Assembly (NCBI GenBank): GCA_035610835.1
Contig: CM069449.1
Location: 62,024,292-62,088,291 of the forward strand
Length of the DNA stretch: 64,000 nt
Source of the DNA: Ophiura sarsii
Lineage: Eukaryota > Echinodermata > Ophiuroidea > Amphilepidida > Ophiuridae
Direction of reading: 5' to 3'
Of the stretch, positions 55,917-64,000 are shown piece after piece. A program made the translations under genes and the position numbers. The notes beneath the pieces are model-generated. The model was not told the DNA's origin and ran no database searches. It worked only from the letters and a program-made list of their open reading frames with translations. Positions within the stretch are counted from its first letter, which is position 1; each line of letters starts with the position of its first letter.

Positions 55917-56585
55917 GGGAAGTGTGGTTTATCCTTGGTGTAAGACAGCACGAAACTAACCTAGCACCAAATCCTCTATTGAGGGATTAAAGGATTATAC
56001 AGCTTTAATCCGTAGGTCTGGACACTATTAAATGTCTATTAAACTTATAAATACATGAAATATCTTACACCAAAGATACACCAGAAGTGTCAACCCTTTT
56101 TTATGAAATTTATCAAGCACTGTAACTTTTAAACTATTAATGTAATGTACATAAAAGTATACCATTTTTTTAATGAAGATAGTCGTAGAATCTATTTTTG
56201 GTATCAAATTTCACAACAAATTGAGATTTTTTAGATAAAAAACATTTTGTTGAAATTTGTTGGTCAATATTTTCAAACCAACAAATTTTAAGCCCCCCCC
56301 CCAAATGCACTCCTAGATAATTGACTTTAGATGATTTTGGTGAAATTTTGGGATTTTTAATCAAAAACTGATTTTGTTAGGTTGTCTGAAAAAGGTTGGC
56401 GCTACAAAAAGTGATGTGGGGGGGGGGGGGATGTAAAAATCACTATTTTTAGTAAAATGTAATACTAAAAATGGATTCTCTGACTCATTTCATATACAAA
56501 AAATGTATTCTTTTGTGTATCACATTTACAATTTAAAAGTTACAGTGCTTGATAAATGTGGCGCCAAACAGGGTTAACACCTCCC
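55917..56585. mobile_element. TTAA-flanked fold-back element with inner hairpin
   Basis: TTAA lies at 55913-55916 and 56586-56589. Ends GGGAAGTGT and ACACCTCCC are imperfectly inverted. Inner arms with TATCAAGCACTGTAACTTT and its complement match the palindromic element at 33955-34616. A separate hairpin (TCCTTGGTGTAAGA and TCTTACACCAAAGA) occupies 55930-56090. Confidence 0.7.
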
Positions 56586-56589
56586 TTAA

Positions 56590-56932
56590 AGGTAGATGTT
56601 CCGATTTTCAACTTGAAGTTTTCTATTCTACATGAAAGGTCATCCTTTAAAACGTCGTGTCCCAAAATTTGAGATGCATAGCTATTATGGTTCTTATTTT
56701 AGACGCACAAGATGCTGTGAACTGTACCCATTGAGTAGTCACAAACTATATCGGTGGTAACCACCATTCACAATAATTCAACGCTATTTCGCGATTTCTC
56801 TGTCATTATACCGAATTAGGCCGTCAAATTTCAGTATGATGATGAGAAAAATACGAGCTTTCATATGATATGAAAATCTCCGTATGTTTGAAATAATTCT
56901 GTGTTACGAAAATGTGATCGGGTCATCTACCT
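56590..56932. mobile_element. TTAA-type MITE, copy 2
   Basis: Ends AGGTAGATG and CATCTACCT, with TTAA at 56586-56589 and 56933-56936. It shares its left TTAA with the preceding element. It is about 90 percent similar to 51255-51579. Confidence 0.8.
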
Positions 56933-57035
56933 TTAAATGAAATTCAAACATTCCAACATTTTCTTCAATACAATTTGACAATGATATAATCCACCATTGT
57001 TCATGTTTAAATTGATCTGTGACACTGAAGTATTT

Positions 57036-57520
57036 GCCCGGGGGTGCCACTCATGTATAAAAGTTGTAATCATCCGTGTGAATCCACTCTCAAAAACTAC
57101 CCTTAACACGGTTTCCCAAAGAAGGAAAAAGTGACCCTTAACAAGGATATAGGCCCTCAAGACAGAGTTTAGATTGACATGAACGTATAAGTTTTTTAAA
57201 TTTTTAAGTGCAATATTCGGTTTTGTTTGTAAATTTATCCCTACGGGCCAATCATTTTGGGGGGCAACTTATTGATGTTTGTTTGTTTATTCTGTCTTTA
57301 TTGATGGTAAACAGCTTCAGTGTCAAGCATGACACATGACTATCGCCCCCAAGCAACCCTTATCGCGGATTCATGTTGAAAAAGACACCCTTATTTTCTG
57401 AATTTGGCGCTTTTGATACCCTTAGCACAGGTCCGCGCGGATCCGCGTTGTGGTCGAATAAAGCACCCATATTCCGCGTTTTCGTTCACGCGGATGATTA
57501 CAACATCATACCTGACTGAG
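57036..57520. mobile_element. MITE with GTTGTAATCATCCG arms
   Basis: GTTGTAATCATCCGTGTGAA (57063-57082) is inverted at 57485-57504 with one change. The left CCCGGGGGTGCCACTC and the internal ACCCTTAACA(A/C)GG phrases recall the element at 980-1377, so the two may be distant relatives. Confidence 0.65.
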
Positions 57521-57584
57521 TAGCAGGTGGCCGAATTGTCCAGTCCTGGCAAATTTGCCAGTGCACTGGCATTGCCAGTATTTA

Positions 57585-57818
57585 CAGTTAATCCAAAAGT
57601 AGAGCTTCCACACAAAAAATGGCATATTCTACTCTTGATATATCAATTATTTAACTCAATACCTAAATATTTTGTGTCGCTTTCAAAAAAATTCTTGGTT
57701 GCGTTTTGCCAGAAAAATGATGAAATTTCAGTCATTTTGTGGCAAGTGGACATTTTTCCAGTATACAGTTAATCCAAAAGTAGCACTTCCACACACAAAA
57801 TGGCATCTTCTATCCTTC
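57585..57818. repeat. ~180-bp direct repeat, target of element E4
   Basis: TTAATCCAAAAGTAG(A/C) with CTTCCACACA occurs at about 57589 and 57767. The second copy is split by E4 and resumes at 60748. The first copy is therefore the empty-site reference (ATATATC). Confidence 0.7.
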
Positions 57819-57824
57819 ATATAT

Positions 57825-60741
57825 GGCTCATTCCATGAAGTTGGGGCATATTATGTGACATCCAAGTGAAATTTTCAAAATGGATATTTTCCAACTCTTT
57901 CTTCTTTTTTAGGTTCTACATTTACCAAAGTCCAATGTAGAACTTTTTATTTTAATGTAACATTTGGTGTAAAATAACCGCACATGTTCAACAGTTGGAT
58001 GACATTTCCAAAAATCCTGATGCTACATGGACACCATTTCTCATTTCCATATCATTTTCTAATAAAATAGCTTAAGATGTGGGCCAAGTTTCTATACCTC
58101 AATTAACTACTTGGAACCACAAATACATGAAAAGAAACCAGATTTGTCTAGGTTGAACATAACTTAACGAACAAGACATCGTAGATTAACTGTTTTATGT
58201 AAAAACTCATTGAAAAGTGACTCTTTATTTTGCAATTTGTATAATGAATTTAAATAAAGTACATATCAATATTTGTTTGATGTAAAGTACTCTATAAACC
58301 ATGCACATTGATTACATTATAGTCATAAAGTAAGTATATGAAGTATTATTTACCTGTATAATGTTTTAAAATGCACTACCGATGCTACATGGACACCGCG
58401 TCTTGTAACATTGTTAATAATAAGACTATTCATACTGTTACAATTATTTGAGTGTGAATGGTTTGTCTACTTGTTCATCATATCAAGTAGATACACAGAG
58501 TGAATTGCTTGAAATTTATCTAAACACTGTTCATGTAAAATTTACCTTTTCTGTGTACTTAAGTATTACGATGCTACATGGACACCGTGCCCTAAAATAT
58601 TTGGAACAGCTTGAACAGGTGCATCTTTTTCAGATCAATAGAGAGGATGTACTATGATGTTAACTTTTTATGTTATAAGCACACGATAAAATTAATAACA
58701 TGGATTGTAAAAATACAAATTACACAAAAAGATAACCTGCCATGAAGCATAAAACATAATTACCTATGATACACATACACCATTTCTTACAATTACACAA
58801 TAACAATACACCATTGATCAAAGAAACTTAAGATGTCCACTGAAACAAACTTCATGCAGTGTTGTTCTTAAAGTACCCTTTGTGATCTTAGTCTCTTTGC
58901 TTGTTTCTGATTGAATCATCCTCTATTATTGATAAAGATGATTGAAAAGTTTGATCACTTAAAAAGTCAGTTTGCAAAAAAATAATTTAATTGCCATGAT
59001 GGATTTCTTTGGAAAGGTACTTGTTTTTGAAAATGATGGGTTCCTTGTCTTCATCTCCATAAATTCCAGGACGATAGAACTGTCTTCTGAATTAATGTCA
59101 AGAACCTGCAAAGCAAAACAAAATAAACCCTATGGTTTAGTATCTTCATGGAACATTGTGTATTGATATTGGAGTAGATTATTTATTCATGTTGCACTTT
59201 TTGTGTTGCAGGAAAATATTTATATTAAAATCATGCTGGAGTATTTTATTTATTATTCATTTAACATGAAAAAGAATAGCAAAGGATAGAGAACTTAAAT
59301 GATTTACAATTATTTGTTTTATTTATAGTAAATAAAACTAAAATAAGGGAATGTTTATTGTGAATTCAGTGAAATGCTAATGGAAATGGTGTCCATGTAG
59401 CATTGTGTATTAATATATTTCATTAGATATACATCTCTCATAATATGCATTTTTTTCTGTAAAGTGTAGTAAAATGTAGGCAATGTTTTTAATGTTTTGG
59501 GTGATGGATAATTTCGAATGGGGTAATTGTTTTAGTCTAATTAGGCAAATTTTATGAAATGCTACATGGACATGGTGTCCATGTAGCATCGTATTGGTAA
59601 GCTATATTATTAGCATTAAAAGAGCAAAAACTAATTCATTATTGACTTCAAAGTTTATTAATGATGTGATTCTACAAAAAAAATACAATTTCAACGAACT
59701 ATAACGATACCCAATGCAAAATATTGCCCATGCTATGCCCAATGCTACATGGACGCCAAATTATTATGGCGTCCGTGACTCAAAATTAATATCATAACAT
59801 GAAAAGAAATTCTGATTCAGTGTTTCCCTTTCAATAAAAATGCATTAATAAATACATACAAGCAACATTAAGAAATAATTACAATCGCACTTACCATTCA
59901 CAAAACTATCCAATGTTTACATTTTGATGCTACATAAAAGTCCCGATGCTACAACGGGACACCAGCGACTGAAACCTTGATAAAACTAGCCCACGTGTGG
60001 CAAATTCCAAACAAACCTGATAGCTATTGACCTCTATCCGTACAAAAAGAAATATGGAATGTTTTATTTATCTCCAGGGGGGGATTCCCACAAATTGCAT
60101 AGGATGTTTATTACGATGCTACATTTTATGGTTAGGACACCATGCACACGGCACGGTATACTTTTTCATGAATATATGGAATGGTCTTCATGAAATTTAT
60201 TCTCATTTGCAATAGTTTTCAATTGATAAATGCTCTTAATTTTGGAAAATAATTTAAACATGTATGATAGAGAACTACCCCCATTCAGCAATGAAAACTC
60301 CTGATGCTACACATGTATATTTTGTGGACACCGTGCGTAGCATCGGAAAGGCAATTTTCATGTTGCTTGGGTGAAAAATCAGTCCAGCGTGACGAGGTGT
60401 TTTGGTCAGTAAACTATGAATACATGTATCTTTTATTAATCAAATCGATTTCCAAGCAATTCTATGATAGTTTTGCTTACATAAAACTCATATTAATTGT
60501 TGTGTTTTCCATGTCACGTTTTTTAGCAAAAATGGTCTTGGACACCACCTAATTTTTTATTTTTTTCTTCTTCAAGGAAGGGTCGATTTTTTTTTTTTTT
60601 TCATGGCTCAATACTATAACCTAGTACTGTTTTTGGACACTAAATTTTTTTGATATACACATAGAGTAAAACAGTTTATAAGCTGCCTAAAGTACCAAAT
60701 TCTGCTATTTTAACAAATGCCCCAACTTCATGGAATGAGCC
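57825..60741. mobile_element. Phrase element E4 (GATGCTACATGGACACC), 2.9 kb
   Basis: Long inverted ends GGCTCATTCCATGAAGTTGG plus GGCAT, and complement, flanked by ATATAT. The phrase GATGCTACATGGACACC or a close form occurs about eleven times. Forward copies lie at 58019, 58381, 58570, 59559 and 59742. Inverted copies lie at 59388 and about 59575; forward and inverted copies overlap as a palindrome at 59559-59590. Split versions, with extra bases between GATGCTACA and GGACACC, lie near 59926, 59945, 60115 and 60303. The terminus resembles GGGCRATTCCAY of E1-E3. A possible coding exon is listed separately. Confidence 0.85.
58959..59105 (-). CDS. Possible terminal exon inside E4
   Basis: The minus strand has an acceptor TTTTGCAG, then a 48-codon open tail (VLDINSEDSSIVLEFMEMK at its start) to a stop at 58959. 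The V-x-I....V.EFM pattern loosely recalls C-terminal segments of some transposon-encoded proteins, but I cannot name a family. No upstream exon is found. It may be chance. Confidence 0.25.
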   Translation of the reverse strand, partial: VLDINSEDSSIVLEFMEMKTRNPSFSKTSTFPKKSIMAIKLFFCKLTF

Positions 60742-60747
60742 ATATAT

Positions 60748-60944
60748 CGATAGATGAACTTGATACCAAAATATTTTGCGTTGCTTCAAAACAATTCATG
60801 GTTACATTTTACTAGAAAAAAAATGCAATTTCAGTCATTTTTGGCAAAATCTATATTTTAAATTTCATTTTCAAGCTTTCATTGAAAGTGCACTATTACA
60901 TTAACAAACAGGGAATCCTCTACGCTTATTGTGTACTCATTGGT
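60748..60944. repeat. Continuation of the E4 target repeat
   Basis: Matches 57635-57730 (CAATTTCAGTCATTTT and preceding bases). No gene. Confidence 0.6.
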
Positions 60945-61612
60945 GTACACACACCAATCCCCTCCCCTACCACAAACCCTCCCACCCCATCCCACATGCA
61001 CAAACCTACTCCACCTTCCCACAATGCCCCTCCCCATCTAAACCACCCTACAACCTCCCCTCCCCACCACAAAATCCCCACCCCACCCACCCTCATGCCA
61101 CCATAACCCCTTTACCATCCACCACAAACTCCCTTCCCATCCCATCCCCACCACAAACCCCCTCCCCTTCCCATCCCCACCACAAACCCCCTCCCCTCCC
61201 ATCCCCACCACAAACCCCCTCCCTTTCCCATCCCCACCACAAACCCCTTCCCTCCATTCACAAAACCCCTCCCCCACCACAAAACCCCTCTCCCACCACA
61301 AACACCCTCCCCACCCCACGGCCTACTCTCCTCACCCCACGGCCTATCCCCCATGCATCCACGCCACCACAACCACCTCCCCATCAAAATCCCCCACCCT
61401 AAACTCCCTCCCCTTCCCAACTGCACCACAAACCCCTACTACCCCACCACAAAACCTCTCCCCTACCACAAACACCTTACCCACCCCACCCCTAGGCCAA
61501 CCCTTCCCACCCCATGCATCCATGCCCCTTCCCCAGCACAAACCCTCTCCCCAAGGCCATCCCATTCCCATTCGCCACCATAAACCCCTGCCCTCCACCA
61601 CAACCCGACATT
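60945..61612. repeat. C-rich, G-poor minisatellite 1
   Basis: Imperfect units such as CCCCACCACAAACCCCCTCCC with TTCCCAT. The plus strand is nearly free of G for about 650 bp, so the minus strand is G-rich with many GGGG runs. Open frames of Pro/His/Thr here are artefacts of composition. Confidence 0.9.
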
Positions 61613-61684
61613 GACACCACGATGTGGAATTTGCTATATATTGATGATTGATAGTAAACCGACATTGACACCACAATGTGTAAT
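61613..61684. repeat. Short direct repeat
   Basis: CCGACATTGACACCACGATGTG-like sequence appears at 61606 and 61660. Confidence 0.7.
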
Positions 61685-61751
61685 TGATGCTGACATTCAG
61701 AAATGTAAATCCGTAAATTGTTTTAACAAAACATACAAGGGTTATCTGTTA

Positions 61752-62148
61752 GGCCCCTCACAATTGATGTTGAGTTTCCTGTTGCCGCCCGCGTCCGAAA
61801 TTGAGAATTACAAAATATTTAATTATTTTATTTATATTTAGGATTTTCGCCTTTAAAATGACTTTCAATCAACTTTTATTTACTACTTTCTAACTTAAAT
61901 CATATCAGCTATGATGATGTACAAACATAGAACATGATTGCATTATTACTTGGGTATCAAATTAATCATACTTGGAAAATAATTAAATGCAGAGTCCTCG
62001 TTATAAGAGGTTGAAATTGGTTGCGATCACAAAATAATTAGTTTCAAAATAAAGAAAATAAAAGATAATTAATAATTAATAATTAAAAGTCACCTCGTCC
62101 CTTTTTTTAAACCTGCAACAGGAAACTCAGAATCAATTGTGAGAGGCC
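61752..62148. mobile_element. GGCC-ended MITE with TTA target duplication
   Basis: Ends GGCCCCTCACAATTGA and TCAATTGTGAGAGGCC, extended by GTTTCCTGTTGC and complement. TTA flanks both sides (61749-61751, 62149-62151). TWA target and GGCC ends relate it to 25081-26025 and 48571-49037. Confidence 0.85.
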
Positions 62149-62700
62149 TTATCATATTATAAATGATGTTTCAACCACCATTTTTAATTACAAATTTTGT
62201 GCAGTCATTTCCTTGGCGATGTGTGTATGTGTATAATCCGATTAGTATTACAAATGGACCCACTTCAGTCCAGAACCCATTCGACCTGATCGCTATCCCA
62301 TCTTCTTTTGTAGCATCATTATGGTGCGTGGTACCAAATTGCCATACAGTCACATCGCCAGCTAATTCAATTCAATTCATTCATTTCATATTTCATTGTC
62401 ACTTTTTGTTTGTCTTTTTTGTTTGTTTTTGATATCCACTATTAATGTTATAACTCACCGTAGTAATACTAGGCGGTCACCCGGGTTTGCCGGTTCTCGG
62501 GTTTGGTGGTTTGTAGAATGCATGCATAAAGCCTGATCGGACAAACTTTGAAAATTCGACCCTTAGACGACCTTTGACCCCGGACGACCCAAGAAAAGCA
62601 AAGCCGTTTTATTTTTTCCACGCTCGTATTCGGGCTTCCCGTCACCGAGTTTAAGCCCGATCGGACAAACTTTGAAAATTATATTATAATAATATTTGTT
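62149..62700. other. Unassigned; possible LINE/SINE 3' end
   Basis: GATCGGACAAACTTTGAAAAT is present twice (62535, 62653), with GACCTTTGACCCCGGACGACC between. This recalls RTE-like 3' regions and the insert at 27388-27655. No gene. Confidence 0.4.
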
Positions 62701-62708
62701 ATTCCATA

Positions 62709-62886
62709 ATGTGTACATCATCAGTATACACTAATGTCCATGCCTCTGACAACATGTATCCGAATTTGTTACGTTTAAATGATTTATTAAGGGTGGCCAA
62801 ATATATTTGCGAGCTCTGCTCTGATTTTGGTCAATGTATTTACTTAAAATTATTGTATGTATTATTGGTAAATAAAACTGAAACTA
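62709..62886 (+). pseudogene. Possible LINE ORF2 C-terminal tail
   Basis: The frame (LLRLNDLLRVAKYICE...) followed by AATAAAACTGAAACT resembles the end of CR1/L2-like ORF2 with a short-repeat tail. No catalytic part is present. It directly abuts minisatellite 2. Confidence 0.3.
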
Positions 62887-63432
62887 AACCCCTCCCCACC
62901 ACTTACCCCCTCCCCACCACTTACCCCCTCCCCAACCACAAACACCCTCCCCACCACTTACCCCCTCCCCAACCACAAACATCCTCCCCAACCACAAACA
63001 CCCTCCTCACCACTTACCCCCTCCCCACCACTTACCCCCTCCCCACCACTTACCCCCTCCCCACCACTTACCCCCTCCCCAACCACAAACACCCTCCCCA
63101 CAACTTACCCCCTCCCCAACCACAAACACCCTCCCCACCACTTACCCCCTCCCTAACCACAAACACCCTCCCCACCATTTACCCCCTCCTCAACCACAAA
63201 CACCCTCTCCACCACTTACCCCCTCCCCAACCACTTACCCCCTCCCCAACCACAAATACCCTCCCCACCACAAACACCCTCCCCACCACTTACCCCCTCC
63301 CCTACCACAAACACCCTCCCCAACCACAAACACCCTCCCCATCACTATTACCCCCTCCCAAACACAAATACCATCCACCATCATTAACCCCTTCCCAATC
63401 ACAAAGACCCTCCTTATACCCCACCTCACACG
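62887..63432. repeat. C-rich, G-free minisatellite 2
   Basis: Units CCCCTCCCCACCACTTAC and CCCCAACCACAAACACCCT alternate about 25 times. There is essentially no G on the plus strand. The 286-codon frame through it is compositional. Confidence 0.9.
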
Positions 63433-64000
63433 AAACCCCCTATAACATAAATATCACATGGTATCGACTATCGGTTATCGTTCCGCCACCCATCACTACA
63501 ATACAATTTTACCCCAAAAAAATTACAATTAAGACAACACTTTTGCTTGATGCTGAATTGATTTTTTGACACTCCCCTTACAAGTATTTCATTGGCCACA
63601 AGTACTCATTTAGGCTAGTGGATCCACCCAGATATAGTGCTGGGAGATATATCAAGCCTCTCAGTCTCAAACCCAAAATCACAAAATGTTCTTCATTCAT
63701 GAATCATATCTTCAACAAGTAGGCCCTATCAACATTTGCTTAATTCAAACAGGAAATCAAACTTAAACCTTTCTCCAGCAGATTTTTACTGCATAGGAAC
63801 AATTGTTTTGAGTTTCAAACATGAAAAATAGTGAATTTATTACGCATTTTGTTTTGGTGGCCATATTTGCCCACTTACTCGGTGGGACAATTTGGCCACC
63901 TGCTCGGACTGAGCATCAGGCTCAGCATGGCCCAAATTATTTTGATTTTCTGCAGGGTGTTTATATCTCTGATCGAACAGTTAGCTTCATGTTAATTTTT
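63433..64000. other. No gene seen
   Basis: AT-rich right edge. GATCGAACAGTTAGC near 63972 resembles the first bases of the SINE at 14961, so a SINE may start at the window end. Confidence 0.35.

Noticed and set aside
51255..56932. Long terminal repeats flanking E1-E3 as one composite unit
   Set aside because: The two 330-bp similar sequences are separate TTAA MITEs with their own target sites; the left one lacks one end, and no coding region lies between.
60929..61402. 157-residue His/Pro-rich protein
   Set aside because: Composition artefact of the minisatellite; several overlapping frames are open on both strands.
62709..63569. 286-residue Pro/Thr-rich protein
   Set aside because: The frame is open only because the C-rich minisatellite has no G and few stops.

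Overview
This is repeat-rich, AT-biased animal nuclear DNA, most likely from a marine invertebrate; the taxon cannot be fixed from the sequence. Support comes from spliced gene fragments with GT..AG borders, a Ty3/gypsy LTR retrotransposon with a K02A2.6-like integrase tail, CR1/L2- or jockey-like LINE remnants, tRNA-derived SINEs, hAT-, mariner-, Harbinger- and TTAA-type non-autonomous transposons, minisatellites, long poly-C/poly-G runs and one 100-N assembly gap. There are no operons, ribosome binding sites or CRISPR arrays.

Layout. 1-8.86 kb (block A) and about 17.39-28.76 kb (block B) are diverged copies of one segmental duplication. Both hold a 38/76-bp satellite, a ~42-bp satellite, a palindromic MITE, a tRNA-SINE and a two-exon gene on the minus strand (novel basic/coiled-coil protein ending in a C2H2 finger). 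B keeps the gene open (27221-26872 joined to 28568-27725). A is broken by a frameshift and a donor lesion. A third, isolated last exon lies at 33.17-33.41 kb. Because A and B took independent insertions, each serves as the empty-site control for the other.

9-17.4 kb holds the gap, a 3.85-kb TAA-flanked Harbinger-like element with a 2.9-kb CAG/CTG-ended element nested in it (including a run of GAA-loop mini-hairpins), a tRNA-SINE and fold-backs. 28.8-37.7 kb is gene-poor, with several near-perfect palindromic MITEs.

37754-43396 is a Ty3/gypsy element with identical 121-bp LTRs and a 5-bp target duplication. Its reverse transcriptase lacks its first half, one frame break lies in the integrase, and an 890-bp hAT element sits in the integrase. 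Instead of a tRNA-type primer site it has an 11-nt complement to its own LTR, suggesting self-priming.

43.4-49.0 kb is nested transposons. 49.05-50.85 kb (minus) is a Crypton-type tyrosine recombinase exon whose catalytic domain is tandemly duplicated, with the HxxR arginine lost in both copies.

51.2-60.8 kb is the most unusual part. It is a cluster of 0.9-2.9 kb non-autonomous elements, three of them sharing the terminus GGGCRATTCCAY, each filled with its own 14-17-nt phrase scattered many times through the body. The same architecture, with other phrases, recurs at 0.98, 8.9, 10.4, 44.7, 45.5 and 45.7 kb. 60.9-63.4 kb is dominated by two C-rich, strand-asymmetric minisatellites.
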